Assembly (NCBI GenBank): GCA_019359495.1
Contig: JAHHHF010000072.1
Span: forward strand, 62,001 to 126,000
Reading direction: 5' to 3'
Length of the DNA: 64,000 nt
DNA from: Goleter apudmare HA4340-LM2
Lineage (GTDB): Bacteria > Cyanobacteriota > Cyanobacteriia > Cyanobacteriales > Nostocaceae
Numbering within the stretch: the first letter of the stretch is position 1; every line of letters begins with the position of its first letter. Shown in pieces: positions 9,179 to 19,164 of the stretch. The notes under the pieces were generated by a model. The model did no database searches, was not told the DNA's origin, and was given only the letters and a program-made list of their open reading frames with translations. The position numbers and the translations under genes are program-made.

Positions 9179-9352
9179 TGGAATCTTAAGGAAAGTGTCC
9201 GTTCCCGAATAAAAGCGGCAGTTAAAAGGCTACTGCGTCAATATGGTTATCCCCCCGATATGGAGGCACTAGCTACAGAACTGGTCTTAGAACAAGCCAA
9301 AGTTTTTACTGAATTTGCAGTCTCAATCAACACACCCAAGGATTTGGTTTAG
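9176..9352 (+). pseudogene. Type I restriction subunit HsdR, C-terminal fragment
   Basis: In a frame shifted relative to the transposase relic, 9176-9352 encodes about 58 residues: DWNLKESVRSRIKAAVKRLL, then RQYGYPPDMEALATELVLEQ, then a short tail to TAG. The KRLLRxYGYPPD...ATExVLEQA stretch is the hallmark C-terminus of HsdR (DUF3387-type domain). No other hsd gene is nearby. This is the remaining tail of a lost type I restriction system, joined to a transposase fragment. The homology call is by eye. Confidence 0.65.
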
Positions 9353-9380
9353 AAAGACTTAAGTCCCGATATATGAAAAC

Positions 9381-9752
9381 TTAAGCGGAAGTGAGGGCAT
9401 GTTGTTTTAAATCTTCTAAATTGCAGACTTCTAAAGCCCTGGCATGGGTGGCTGTAAGGATAACTGGCGGTGCCATACCAGCTTCTAGGGCTTCTTGCCA
9501 ACGGGCGGCACATAAACACCAGCGATCGCCTGGCTGCAATCCGGGAAAATTAAACTGGGGTACTGGTGTACTCAAGTCATTACCCTGAGCTTGAGTAAAT
9601 TCGAGAAATTCTGCTGTCAGTTGGGCACAAACAACGTGGACGCCAAAATCTTGGCCCCCTGTATTACAAAACCCATCTCGGTAATACCCAGTCATCGGAG
9701 AAGTGCAGCAAACCTCTAAATCTGTGCCGAGTACATTTTTCGCATTTGCCAT
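9381..9752 (-). CDS. DUF2237 family protein
   Basis: The 123-residue frame matches DUF2237 in length and in its motifs: NVLGTDLEVCCTSPMTGYYR near the N-terminus, GQDFGVHVVCAQLTAEFLEF, then LQPGDRWCLCAARWQEALEA. Cysteines are conserved (CC and CLCA). The function of the family is unknown; it is small, soluble and widespread. It lies downstream of the ABC exporter on the same strand with about 40 bp between, so the two may be co-transcribed. Confidence 0.93.
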   Translation of the reverse strand: MANAKNVLGTDLEVCCTSPMTGYYRDGFCNTGGQDFGVHVVCAQLTAEFLEFTQAQGNDLSTPVPQFNFPGLQPGDRWCLCAARWQEALEAGMAPPVILTATHARALEVCNLEDLKQHALTSA

Positions 9753-9792
9753 ATTTTGCTCCTTTTAGTTAACGCCTTACACTAATTCCTAA

Positions 9793-11424
9793 TTAATTTC
9801 CCCCCATGCCCTTATCATATTCAATCTTGCCGTATTCTAATTTAACTATGCGATCGGCGAGATGAAAATAGCGATCGTCATGGCTGATTACCAATACAGT
9901 TTTCCCTCTATGTTTCAGTTCTGGTAACAGTTGAGTATAGAATATTTCTTTAAATACAGGGTCTTGATCCGCAGCCCACTCATCAAATAAATAAATTGGT
10001 CGGTCTTCTAAATAAGCTGTGAGTAAGGCTAATCGTTTACGCTGTCCTTGAGAAAGAGCTGTTGTAGAAAGCTTGCCATTTTCTATTTTGACTTTATGGT
10101 CTAGCTGGAGTTGCTTGAGGTAATTTCTGGCTCGAATATCCAAGTCAGGATTTTCTAAACCTAAAAGTTCTGCAAATAAATAGAATTCAGAGAATACCAC
10201 TGCAAAATGTTGGCGATACCACTCTCTGTTTTGTTGATTAATTAGTTGATCATCTAGCCAAATTTCTCCGGTTTCTGGGATATAAAGTCCAGTGATGAGT
10301 TTAGCAAGAGTGGATTTACCACTGCCGTTACCACCAACAATAAACACTAATTCTTGAGGATGCAGCTTCAAATCGATGGGGCCGAGGATAAACCCACTAT
10401 CTTCGGCTTCTCTATAGTAAGTGTGGGTTACACCTTTAAATTGTAACTGTTGCCAGGAAGATTTAAAGCTTGGCGGCACTGTAGATATTTCTGCTTTATT
10501 AGCTAGAGATAAGCCCAGGGATTCAATTTTTTGTAATGCAACATTAGCCTTAATAATTTGAGGAAGATTACTCACAATATTGTCCAATGGCAACATGAGA
10601 TAGGTAAAAGTCAGGATGTAGCCAGAGAGAGTTTGTGGACTAATTATAATTAATTTTGGTAGTGTAAATAGTAAAAAACCAATGGCGAAAAAAAATAGGA
10701 GTTTACCCCAGCTAGTTGTGGTGGCAAATAGGGTAAGTCCATCGACATTATGACGTCGGAACTTATTAGCTGTTGATTGTAGAGATTTGGATAAAAAGAT
10801 TTGACGGCGTTGATAGTTGAGCTTGAGTTCTTTCACCCCGGCAGTAATTGTACCAAAATGCTGAAACAAAATATCTTGGTCTTCACGAGCCAGAGATAAA
10901 AATTTACCTCCTCTATTTAGCAGCCACTGACAGCTACCTATTCCGACTACTATCAACCCAATGAGGATTAAAAGTACTAACCAAGATAACCAAGTAATAT
11001 AGACTAAGCAACCCAAAACCATCGCCAAATCGATGCAGAGGAAAGGCATGATATACACAGAATTAGCAACTGCTTGTACATCCTCTGTCAGCGTTGCTAA
11101 TAGTCGGGGATTGCCTAGTTGTTCTAAATGACTTAATTCCGAAGCCAATATTTGATGACTCAAGCGCATCCGTAATTGTAAGATGGCATTTTGCGAGAGG
11201 CGAATAAGCATTACTTGCGAAATAATACTAGTGATTAATACTACAATTACTAGTCCAAGAAATCCCCACCCTATGGATGCTAGGGATGAAGTACTGCTAC
11301 CATTAGCAGCCGTGCTGATCAGGGCGATTAGTCCTGCACTGCTACCACCACTCAAGAATCCTGTGAAGATAGCGATCGCTACCATCCCCCAAGATGAACG
11401 TAAAAGAAAATAAATCAGATTCAT
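9793..11424 (-). CDS. Cyclic-peptide-export-type ABC transporter (fused TM + ATPase)
   Basis: The 543-residue protein has about six membrane segments in residues 1-300 and a C-terminal ATPase. The ATPase shows Walker A VGGNGSGKST, signature LSQGQRKRLALL and Walker B PIYLFDEWAADQDP. The DEWAADQDP form and overall layout fit the SyrD/PvdE-like cyclic peptide exporter family, half-transporters acting as homodimers in the inner membrane. No peptide synthetase or precursor peptide gene is adjacent, so the cargo is unknown. It is divergent from the HpnI-like glycosyltransferase. Confidence 0.88.
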   Translation of the reverse strand: MNLIYFLLRSSWGMVAIAIFTGFLSGGSSAGLIALISTAANGSSTSSLASIGWGFLGLVIVVLITSIISQVMLIRLSQNAILQLRMRLSHQILASELSHLEQLGNPRLLATLTEDVQAVANSVYIMPFLCIDLAMVLGCLVYITWLSWLVLLILIGLIVVGIGSCQWLLNRGGKFLSLAREDQDILFQHFGTITAGVKELKLNYQRRQIFLSKSLQSTANKFRRHNVDGLTLFATTTSWGKLLFFFAIGFLLFTLPKLIIISPQTLSGYILTFTYLMLPLDNIVSNLPQIIKANVALQKIESLGLSLANKAEISTVPPSFKSSWQQLQFKGVTHTYYREAEDSGFILGPIDLKLHPQELVFIVGGNGSGKSTLAKLITGLYIPETGEIWLDDQLINQQNREWYRQHFAVVFSEFYLFAELLGLENPDLDIRARNYLKQLQLDHKVKIENGKLSTTALSQGQRKRLALLTAYLEDRPIYLFDEWAADQDPVFKEIFYTQLLPELKHRGKTVLVISHDDRYFHLADRIVKLEYGKIEYDKGMGGN

Positions 11425-11781
11425 GATGACTAATGCCTAAGTTATTCAATTCGCTCTATTAGGGGGTCTTACATAGATAATTTTAAAGTCATTTGTTGTC
11501 TATTGTTGCAGATTTAAAATTGAAAAAATATCCAGGTTATAGCGACATGTTAACGAAGTAATACACTATCTTATGGTAATCTGTCATCGTGCTTAATACT
11601 TTTGGTCAAAGGACTCTATAAACTACCTAAAAGGGTAGAGATATCTTCTATTGGTTTGTTAACTTTCTTATGGAATAGGTAACAGGCAATAAATTTTTTA
11701 CGAAAGATTCAGGATTGCTATATCTGCTTTGCGATATGCTAAATACTAGCGCTAGTATCTACTTTCTTTTAATTTCTGCCA
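11425..11781. other. Divergent intergenic region with a 16-bp palindrome
   Basis: About 357 bp between two divergent genes; presumably two promoters. The only distinct feature is the perfect palindrome at 11743-11758, described separately. Confidence 0.5.
11743..11758. promoter_or_regulatory. Perfect palindrome ATACTAGCGCTAGTAT (putative operator)
   Basis: A 16-bp perfect dyad ends 23 bp before the ATG of the glycosyltransferase gene. Its position and symmetry fit a dimeric repressor site. No known regulator is recognised, so the role is inferred from symmetry and place only. Confidence 0.35.
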
Positions 11782-12927
11782 ATGCAAATGATTGAGCTAG
11801 TGCTGTTAATTCTTTGTGCGGCAGCTATCCTGTTTTACTGCTACGGAATTTATGCTGCGATCGCTTTTGTTCGTTATCCCCAATCGATCAATTTTGAGTT
11901 CCATCCGCCTATTAGCGTCCTCAAGCCAATTTGCGGGCTAGATCGTGATACAGAAATTAACCTCGCTTCATTTTGTCAGCAAGATTATCCACAGTATCAG
12001 ATTATCTTTGCTGTGCGCGATCGCCATGACCCTGTTATAGAAGTTATTCAAAAAATCATCCAGCAGTTCCCAGATGTGGATGTGCAGTTGGTGGTCAGCG
12101 ATCACGTCATCGGTACAAACTTAAAAGTGAGTAATTTAGCCAATGCCGTGACTGCGGCTAAATATGAAATTTTATTAATAGCTGATAGTGATATCCGCGT
12201 TGGCAAAGATTATTTACGGCGAGTGATTCAGCCTTTGCAAGCCGAGAGTGTAGGCGTTGTCACCTGTTTATATCGTTCCTTAGTACAGGGGTGGGTAACA
12301 ACCTTAGAAGCAGTGGGGACTGCTACCGATTTCCATGCAGGGGTGTTAGTCAGTAATCACAGTGCAGGAATAAAATTTGCTTTCGGTTCCACGATTGTCA
12401 TTCGTAAACAAATATTAGAAGCGATTGGGGGATTTGGGGCGATCGCTGATTATTTAGCTGACGACTTCCAACTAGGTCATTTACCAGCGCAAGCAGGTTA
12501 CAAAGTTGTGCTGTCTAATTATATAGTTGACCATGTTTTAGATCGCAGCACTTTAGCTAATGCCATCCACAGACAAATCCGTTGGGCACGCTGTATTCGT
12601 GTTTCCCAACCTTGGGGCTATCTCGGATTGCTCTTTGGCTATGGAACTGTCACTAGTTTACTATTATTGCTTGCCACCAGAGGGTCAATATTTGGCTGGA
12701 TTGTGTTAGCGGTTACTTGGTTAATGCGGTTACTGATGGGTTGGGTTGTAGGGGTAAAAATTCTGCATGATCCAACCGTGAAAAAGTTTTTGTGGATCAT
12801 CCCTGGGCGAGATTTAATTAGCTTTGCGATTTGGTGTCTGGGTTTTGTGAGTAGCACAATTGAGTGGAGAGGACAGCAATTGAAGTTGAACAAAGGTGGT
12901 AAAATGACTGCTGTTTTGCAAAAGTGA
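11782..12927 (+). CDS. HpnI/ceramide-glucosyltransferase-like glycosyltransferase (GT2/GT21)
   Basis: The 381-residue protein has an N-terminal membrane segment, a GT-A catalytic domain and C-terminal hydrophobic segments. Motifs are SVLKPICGLD near residue 45, LIADSDIRVG (DxD-like), YLADDFQLG and RQIRWARCIR (the Q/RxxRW acceptor motif). This is the GT21 pattern of ceramide glucosyltransferases and of HpnI, which transfers sugar to hopanoids. The acceptor lipid cannot be told from sequence. It stands alone and is divergent from an ABC exporter. Confidence 0.85.
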   Translation: MQMIELVLLILCAAAILFYCYGIYAAIAFVRYPQSINFEFHPPISVLKPICGLDRDTEINLASFCQQDYPQYQIIFAVRDRHDPVIEVIQKIIQQFPDVDVQLVVSDHVIGTNLKVSNLANAVTAAKYEILLIADSDIRVGKDYLRRVIQPLQAESVGVVTCLYRSLVQGWVTTLEAVGTATDFHAGVLVSNHSAGIKFAFGSTIVIRKQILEAIGGFGAIADYLADDFQLGHLPAQAGYKVVLSNYIVDHVLDRSTLANAIHRQIRWARCIRVSQPWGYLGLLFGYGTVTSLLLLLATRGSIFGWIVLAVTWLMRLLMGWVVGVKILHDPTVKKFLWIIPGRDLISFAIWCLGFVSSTIEWRGQQLKLNKGGKMTAVLQK

Positions 12928-13207
12928 AAAGATTGTCATTTGGTGGCTCTAGTTCAGACGGGGATTCAAACCCTGTCTCCTGCGTGCTTCAACTTGCTTA
13001 TAAAATACAAGGATGTGTTACACCGCAGGCTAAAATAGCATCCGAGGTTTTCGGTGTGTCAGGTAATTAGGTTTACTGTCACCGATGTATCACACTTTAT
13101 TGTTGACCAAGTTGTTTATCTTTGTATGTAACTGAAGTCAGCCATAGTGCATAAATGTTAGGATTGCCACAGAGAGAGAATAGCGAAAGAGAAGGAAAAA
13201 AAACTGA

Positions 13208-15364
13208 ATGGCAGAAGTTGATAAGTCAATATCCTTCGATGGACGGGATATTCGACTGAAGGTTGGTCTACTGGCTCCCCAAGCTGGTGGGTCAGTTTTG
13301 ATACAATCAGGGGACACATCTGTTTTAGTGACGGCTACGCGATCGCAAGGCCGAGAAGGCATTGATTTTCTGCCCCTGACAGTAGATTACGAAGAAAGAT
13401 TGTATGCCGCAGGTAGGATTCCCGGTGGGATCATGCGGCGTGAAGGTCGTCCACCAGAAAAAACAATTCTTACCAGCCGTCTGATAGACCGTCCCCTGCG
13501 TCCTTTGTTCCCTTCATGGTTGCGGGATGACTTGCAAATTGTAGCATTGACATTGTCAATGGATGAGCAAGTACCACCCGATGTGTTAGCAGTTACAGGT
13601 GCATCGATTGCTACCCTGATTGCCCAGATCCCATTTAATGGGCCAATGGCAGCAGTGCGAGTTGGGTTAGTGGGAGATGATTTCATTATTAACCCCACCT
13701 ATGCAGAAATTGAAGCTGGAGATTTGGATCTGGTAGTTGCAGGTTCACCAGATGGCGTGATTATGGTGGAAGCTGGAGCCAATCAGTTGCCAGAGCGAGA
13801 TATCATCGAGGCGATTGATTTCGGCTATGAAGCAGTGCGAGATTTAATCAAGGCACAACAGGACTTGGTAGCCGAATTGGGGCTAGAAATCATCCACGCC
13901 ACCCCTCCAGAGGTAGACTTAACGCTAGAAAACTTTATCCGCGATCGCACTAGCGACGAGATTAAGAAAATTTTGGCGCAATTTGAGTTCACCAAGCCTG
14001 AGCGTGATGCAGCTTTGGATGTCGTCAAAGATACTATTGCCACTGCAATTGGCGAATTACCGGAAGAAGACCCGATTCGAGTCGCCGCCACCGCCAACAG
14101 TAAGGCACTTGGTAATACTTTCAAGGACATTACTAAACACTTCATGCGCCGTCAAATTATCGAGGATAACGTCCGCGTTGATGGTCGCAAACTCGATGAA
14201 GTCCGTCCTGTTTCTTGTCGAGTTAGCGTTTTACCGCAGCGAGTCCACGGTAGCGGTTTATTTAACCGAGGACTTACCCAAGTGCTATCCGCTTGTACTC
14301 TCGGTACACCAGGAGATGCTCAAAACCTCAACGATGATTTGCAGACAGACCAGTCCAAACGCTATCTGCATCATTACAATTTCCCACCTTTCTCCGTGGG
14401 AGAAACCAAACCTTTGCGTGCCCCAGGTAGGAGAGAAATTGGTCACGGTGCTTTGGCAGAGCGTTCTTTGTTACCTGTGCTACCATCAAAAGAACAATTC
14501 CCCTACGTGATTCGCGTTGTCTCAGAAGTACTTTCTTCTAACGGTTCCACGTCAATGGGTTCCGTGTGTGGTTCCACCCTCGCCTTGATGGATGCCGGCG
14601 TACCTATTCTCAAACCTGTGAGCGGTGCTGCAATGGGTCTGATTAAAGAAGGAGAAGAAGTACGTGTTCTCACTGACATCCAAGGGATTGAGGACTTTTT
14701 AGGCGACATGGACTTCAAGGTTGCTGGCACTGATACAGGGATTACTGCCTTGCAGATGGACATGAAAATCTCCGGTCTATCTTTGGATGTAATCGCCCAA
14801 GCTGTCCACCAAGCGAAATCAGCCCGCTTGCACATCCTGGAAAAAATGCTCGCTTGTATTGAGCAACCGCGCACAGAAACTTCACCTTATGCCCCCCGTC
14901 TGCTGACAATCAAGATTGATCCAGACATGATTGGTCTGGTGATTGGGCCTGGAGGTAAGACAATTAAGGGCATCACGGAAGAAACTGGTGCCAAAATTGA
15001 CATCGAAGATGATGGCACTGTAACCATCTCGGCTGTGGATGAAAGTAAGGCGAAAAGAGCGCGTAGCATTATCCAAGGCATGACCCGCAAGTTGCATGAA
15101 GGGGATGTCTATGTCGGACGTGTAACCCGGATTATCCCCATTGGGGCATTTGTGGAGTTCCTACCTGGTAAAGAAGGCATGATTCACATTTCCCAACTAG
15201 CTGACTACCGCGTCGGCAAAGTTGAAGATGAAGTCGCAGTTGGCGATGAAGTGATTGTCAAAGTCCGGGAAATTGACAACAAAGGTCGAATTAATCTCAC
15301 CCGTTTGGGTATCCATCCAGATCAGGCAGCTGCGGCGCGGGAAGCTGCGGCAGTGAATCGGTAA
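13208..15364 (+). CDS. pnp: Polyribonucleotide nucleotidyltransferase (PNPase)
   Basis: The 718 residues match the usual PNPase length. Two RNase PH domains (about residues 10-145 and 320-460) are separated by an all-helical domain. A KH domain follows with the GPGG loop in [18 protein letters not shown] (about residue 575), then an S1 domain ([20 protein letters not shown]). It degrades RNA 3'-5' phosphorolytically and can add tails, the main polyadenylating activity in cyanobacteria. Unlike in enterobacteria, rpsO is not adjacent. A long inverted repeat follows the stop. Confidence 0.98.
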   Translation: MAEVDKSISFDGRDIRLKVGLLAPQAGGSVLIQSGDTSVLVTATRSQGREGIDFLPLTVDYEERLYAAGRIPGGIMRREGRPPEKTILTSRLIDRPLRPLFPSWLRDDLQIVALTLSMDEQVPPDVLAVTGASIATLIAQIPFNGPMAAVRVGLVGDDFIINPTYAEIEAGDLDLVVAGSPDGVIMVEAGANQLPERDIIEAIDFGYEAVRDLIKAQQDLVAELGLEIIHATPPEVDLTLENFIRDRTSDEIKKILAQFEFTKPERDAALDVVKDTIATAIGELPEEDPIRVAATANSKALGNTFKDITKHFMRRQIIEDNVRVDGRKLDEVRPVSCRVSVLPQRVHGSGLFNRGLTQVLSACTLGTPGDAQNLNDDLQTDQSKRYLHHYNFPPFSVGETKPLRAPGRREIGHGALAERSLLPVLPSKEQFPYVIRVVSEVLSSNGSTSMGSVCGSTLALMDAGVPILKPVSGAAMGLIKEGEEVRVLTDIQGIEDFLGDMDFKVAGTDTGITALQMDMKISGLSLDVIAQAVHQAKSARLHILEKMLACIEQPRTETSPYAPRLLTIKIDPDMIGLVIGPGGKTIKGITEETGAKIDIEDDGTVTISAVDESKAKRARSIIQGMTRKLHEGDVYVGRVTRIIPIGAFVEFLPGKEGMIHISQLADYRVGKVEDEVAVGDEVIVKVREIDNKGRINLTRLGIHPDQAAAAREAAAVNR

Positions 15365-15373
15365 ATCGATTGG

Positions 15374-15418
15374 GGATTTTAGATTGTAGATTTGGGATAA
15401 ATCGCAAATCTAAAATCC
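15374..15418 (+). repeat. Inverted repeat after pnp (possible terminator)
   Basis: The arms GGATTTTAGATT (15374-15385) and AATCTAAAATCC (15407-15418) are a perfect 12-bp inverted repeat with a 21-nt spacer, 10 bp after the pnp stop. Repeats of this type (GATTTTAGATT...) recur in Nostoc intergenic DNA. It could fold at the mRNA end, but no T run follows. Confidence 0.6.
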
Positions 15419-15636
15419 GCGATGCCTGGATATACTGGATATAAGCGTTGCCCTTTGCTTTTTTAAGAGTGCAAAATGACTAGTACCGCAAAGCGGAATT
15501 CAGAATTCAAAATTTAAAATTCAAATAACTTAGTGATTTCTCAGACTGCTGCTTACGGTTGTCGCCTGTTGTTTAAGAAGCTAGAAAAGTCTGTATTGTA
15601 AATTTTGACTGTTGATTCAGCAGTTAACTAGCTAAA

Positions 15637-16476
15637 GTGAACAACGGGATTTGGAATAATTGCGTGGGATTTGATCAGCAACTTTTAGAAGCAGCCCTGA
15701 AAGCAGGATGGAAGTATACATATTTACCATTTTCTCTACACATTTTTGACACTGTTGACTCCACTAATCAAACCCTGTGGAACTTACTTGAGCAAGGGTC
15801 TAAATCAAAGGTTGTAGTCATTGCTACACAACAAACTGCGGGCAGAGGGCAATGGGGACGCCAATGGCTTTCTACTACTGGCGGACTATATCTTTCCATG
15901 GCTATTTCTCCCCAATTAGCCGCTACTGATGCTTACCAGCTAACTTTGGCTGGCGCTTGGGGAATTGCGGCACAATTGCAAAAATGTGGCGTCGGTGTCG
16001 GCATTAAATGGCCTAATGATTTAGTCTTAGATGGTTGCAAGCTAGGTGGCATTTTAACTGAAACCAAAATCCAAGCAGGACAAATTACCCAAGCAATAAT
16101 TGGCGTGGGGATTAACTGGGCAAACTCAGTGCCAGAGACCGGAATTAATCTCGAATCTTGGCAAGCTAACCAAAATTCCCGACCCATATCTTGTCTGGAA
16201 ATGCTAACCTCGACGGTTTTACTGGGAATAGAATCCGGTATGGAGTGTCTTAGTCAAGAAGGAATAAGCATACTCTTATCTCGCTATTTAGAATTACTTA
16301 CGAATATAGGTGATAAAGTATACGTTAATAATCTCTCAGGCACAATCATAGGAGTCACTTCTCAGGGAAACCTACGTGTATCTATGGATTTTTATGATAC
16401 AAACAAGTTAAAAACATCAGAAATTTATGTTGAACCCGGTACAATCAGTTTGGGATACCGTAAATATTCTGTTTAA
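15637..16476 (+). CDS. birA: Biotin--[acetyl-CoA-carboxylase] ligase (BirA, no HTH domain)
   Basis: The 279-residue protein starts with GTG. It contains the biotin/lipoate ligase domain with QQTAGRGQWGRQW (biotinyl-AMP loop), IKWPNDLVLDGCKLGGILTE and IIGVGINWAN. The C-terminal SH3-like domain (about residues 235-279) is present. The N-terminal DNA-binding domain of E. coli BirA is absent, so this is a monofunctional ligase that biotinylates acetyl-CoA carboxylase BCCP. Confidence 0.95.
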   Translation: MNNGIWNNCVGFDQQLLEAALKAGWKYTYLPFSLHIFDTVDSTNQTLWNLLEQGSKSKVVVIATQQTAGRGQWGRQWLSTTGGLYLSMAISPQLAATDAYQLTLAGAWGIAAQLQKCGVGVGIKWPNDLVLDGCKLGGILTETKIQAGQITQAIIGVGINWANSVPETGINLESWQANQNSRPISCLEMLTSTVLLGIESGMECLSQEGISILLSRYLELLTNIGDKVYVNNLSGTIIGVTSQGNLRVSMDFYDTNKLKTSEIYVEPGTISLGYRKYSV

Positions 16477-16568
16477 CTTTTTTTAGGTTTGTTCACAATT
16501 TCGCTCTTTGGGCACGACAAACCACTAGCATCATCTCTTTAGCCAAGCACACACAACTGAGAGAAAAA

Positions 16569-18062
16569 ATGACGCAGCCCAATAAATCTGCCCATAACGG
16601 TTTACAAAATCAAAGTACAAAACGCTTTGCTTCCACACTACCCGCACAGAGCCTCTGTTGGCTCAGTAGCTTTAGTCTGTTGAGCGGTGGCTTCGTGTTT
16701 GCCCAAACGGAAACATCTATAGACAACATCGTTCCTACTATTGAAAATTCCCAGCCCACAGCAGCGACAAATCCAGTTAAACAAAATACTGCTGCACCAC
16801 AACTAGCTCAACCTCAGCCAGAATTTTCTGAACGGCAGACCAGGCTGAGAAAAAGACTCAACAGCAAAAGTGCATCGACACCAGAGCCAGTTAGGCTATC
16901 AAAACCCCAGGTAGAAACTGCACCAATAGCTCCTAGCAATCTCACAGAAGAAAAGCCCAAACAAGAGGTAGCCAAGCCGATTTCGCCTCGCACTCTACCA
17001 GAAAAACTGCCAGAGGTAGCGCGTCCAGCAACTAACTCCAATAGTGGTGTCAGTGCAACGGGTGGGAAAACCAAGGATTACAATAACGCCTACATTGACC
17101 CCACAAATTACAACCCTAATGCCGCAAGTGGCTATCAAGCGCCAAACTCTGTAATCATTACGGAGCGCTCTAGTGGTTGTCAAGCGACTTTGCCCACAGG
17201 ACAGGCTGGAGCACTATGCGCCAAAACTCCCGCCTCCAGTGCTGACGCCAAACCAGCACCCAGTTGGCTCAGGAGAAGTCAAAATACTCAGGTGGCGAGT
17301 GTCACACCAATTCGTCGCCCCGTAGTACCCGTAAGTAATAGCGGCTGGCGCGGGACTAGGGTGGCTTCCAGTAGTCCCAGCAACAGGGTATCTAGCCCTA
17401 GTCGGTTTATCCCTAACCCCAGTGATTTTTCTGCCACAAAAGTTAGTGCTACTCCCATAGCACCGAGTGGTGGTGCTTTGCCGGCGCCGATGGCAGAAGG
17501 TAACATTGCACCCCGCCCCAGCACTGAGTCTTACGACTTTCCGCTAGCAGCAGCATTACCACAAATCCCCTACACTGGAACCATTGCCTATCGGGGAACG
17601 GGTATGATCTACCCCCTTACCGTCCCCTCACCGATTACTTCTCTGTTCGGCTGGCGGATTCACCCCATCACAGGCGATCGCCGTTTTCACGCTGGTACAG
17701 ACTTGGGTGCCCCCACAGGTACACCCATTTTGGCAGCTGCTAAGGGTCAAGTACAAACTGCTGACTGGCAAGGTGGCTATGGTTTAGCCGTGATCATTAA
17801 CCACGGTTCTGCTCAACAAACTCTCTACGCTCACATGTCAGAAGTCTTCGTTCAACCCGGTCAACAGGTAGAACCAGGAACTGTCATTGGTAGAGTAGGC
17901 AGTACAGGCAATTCTACAGGCCCTCACCTACACTTTGAAGTCCGCCATCTCACACCAGAAGGCTGGGTAGCAACTGACCCAGGTGTGGAATTACAAACCG
18001 CCCTCAACCAGTTGATTCAAGCCTTACGGACAGCCCAGGTTAATCAACAACCAGGGAGCTAG
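16569..18062 (+). CDS. Secreted LytM/M23-family peptidase
   Basis: This 497-residue protein has a hydrophobic N-terminal segment (about residues 25-45) ending near GGFVFAQ, then a long Pro/Ser/Thr/Gln-rich linker (residues 45-335). The C-terminal M23 domain shows the zinc motifs FHAGTDLGAP (HxxxD) and HLHFEVR (HxH). M23 enzymes cleave peptide cross-links in peptidoglycan or, when inactive, regulate amidases. Zinc ligands are intact, so activity is plausible. It lies 92 bp after birA on the same strand. Confidence 0.92.
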   Translation: MTQPNKSAHNGLQNQSTKRFASTLPAQSLCWLSSFSLLSGGFVFAQTETSIDNIVPTIENSQPTAATNPVKQNTAAPQLAQPQPEFSERQTRLRKRLNSKSASTPEPVRLSKPQVETAPIAPSNLTEEKPKQEVAKPISPRTLPEKLPEVARPATNSNSGVSATGGKTKDYNNAYIDPTNYNPNAASGYQAPNSVIITERSSGCQATLPTGQAGALCAKTPASSADAKPAPSWLRRSQNTQVASVTPIRRPVVPVSNSGWRGTRVASSSPSNRVSSPSRFIPNPSDFSATKVSATPIAPSGGALPAPMAEGNIAPRPSTESYDFPLAAALPQIPYTGTIAYRGTGMIYPLTVPSPITSLFGWRIHPITGDRRFHAGTDLGAPTGTPILAAAKGQVQTADWQGGYGLAVIINHGSAQQTLYAHMSEVFVQPGQQVEPGTVIGRVGSTGNSTGPHLHFEVRHLTPEGWVATDPGVELQTALNQLIQALRTAQVNQQPGS

Positions 18063-18131
18063 GGACTGAGGTAGAGCAGGGAGCAGGCGGAGTAATATCT
18101 TCTCCATGCCCCATGCCCTATTCTCTATGCC

Positions 18132-18821
18132 CTAAAGATACCCATGTTCTGCTAAGAATGTGGGTGTAATCTCATCAGCAGCTTTGGCATGTTGATTGCC
18201 AGGATAGAGAAATTTTTCTACATATTTGCCGAGAATATCTCCTTCAAGATTCACTACATCGCCAGAGGTCAAATAATGGAGATTAGTCTCGGCATAAGTC
18301 AAGGGAATGACCGCTACTTTAAACTGGGAGAGTTCTGGCTCATAAGAAGCCACTGTGAGGCTGATGCCATTTACGGCTATACTACCTTTGGGAACAATGT
18401 ACTGTGCGATCGCCTCAGGTGCTGTAAACGTCATTTCCCAAGAGCTAGCCGTTTGTTCTGCGGTTAGCATTCGGCCTATGCCGTCCACATGTCCCATGAC
18501 AAAATGACCGCCGACTTTGCCCCCCACTCGTAAAGACGTTTCCAGGTTGACCCTTCGGCTATGCTCAGGGCTAGCATATTTTTGATGCGATTGTTCACCC
18601 CCTAAAGTAGTACGCCGCAGCGTTTCTGGAGATGCAGTAGCGATAAAGCCATCTTTTAAAACTGCTTCCACTGTCAGACAAACACCATCAACTGCTACAC
18701 TGTCGCCGTAAGCTAGATCTTGCATGACAATTTCAGACGACTGACTGACGCAAGTAATTTGCCAAGAATCCCCCCCTAGAGATTTCATTGTTCCTAATGC
18801 CTGAATTAATCCTGTAAACAC
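18132..18821 (-). CDS. ribE: Riboflavin synthase alpha chain with a repeat-derived insertion
   Basis: The 229-residue protein has two lumazine-binding barrels. It starts MFTGLIQALGTMKSL, shows VDGVCLTVEAV and VNGISLTVASY in the two halves, and ends with GDILGKYVEKFL. It dismutates 6,7-dimethyl-8-ribityllumazine to riboflavin. Between TLGGE and VNLETSLRVGGKVGGHFVMG there are about 15 extra residues (HQKYASPEHSRR region). In other family members LRRTTLG runs nearly directly to the DRVNLE-type strand. The corresponding DNA (18551-18570) is the CCCTTCGGCTATGCTCAGGG repeat found widely in Nostoc genomes. The gene is open, so the insert is tolerated. Confidence 0.95.
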   Translation of the reverse strand: MFTGLIQALGTMKSLGGDSWQITCVSQSSEIVMQDLAYGDSVAVDGVCLTVEAVLKDGFIATASPETLRRTTLGGEQSHQKYASPEHSRRVNLETSLRVGGKVGGHFVMGHVDGIGRMLTAEQTASSWEMTFTAPEAIAQYIVPKGSIAVNGISLTVASYEPELSQFKVAVIPLTYAETNLHYLTSGDVVNLEGDILGKYVEKFLYPGNQHAKAADEITPTFLAEHGYL

Positions 18822-19164
18822 AGCTTTTTTGCCAAACTAACTCTATTTATTGTCTATTTTTGCTGAAAAATAACTGGTAATTAACACAATAATTGAGAAG
18901 AAATTGCGTATAATTTCTAACTGAATTTAGTATATGAATATCAACACATTAACATCATTCACAAGGCATACTTGGTTAAGAAGGATATTGTCTAAGTGAA
19001 CCGATTTGACTTACTCTGGTGTTCACATCAAGTTCGGGGTTTAATAGAAGCAATTATAGAGAACAAATGCCTATGTTAATTCCTCCCACCAATAATTTAG
19101 CCCAAAAGGGGTGTTATTTGTTACTTACTGCCCAAGTAAATCAAGGATTGTAGAGGCTTCGCCA
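18822..19164. other. Divergent intergenic region upstream of ribE and the nuclease gene
   Basis: About 340 bp with no supported gene. A frame entering the nuclease gene from 19111 extends it upstream by 18 codons, but these do not look like the family. A 27-codon GTG frame at 18996 lacks supporting features. Confidence 0.45.

Noticed and set aside
12945-12990. tRNA-like T-arm on the minus strand (GGGTTTGAATCCC) before pnp
   Set aside because: The loop lacks the invariant C56, and no matching acceptor, D or anticodon arms could be built from the neighbouring sequence.
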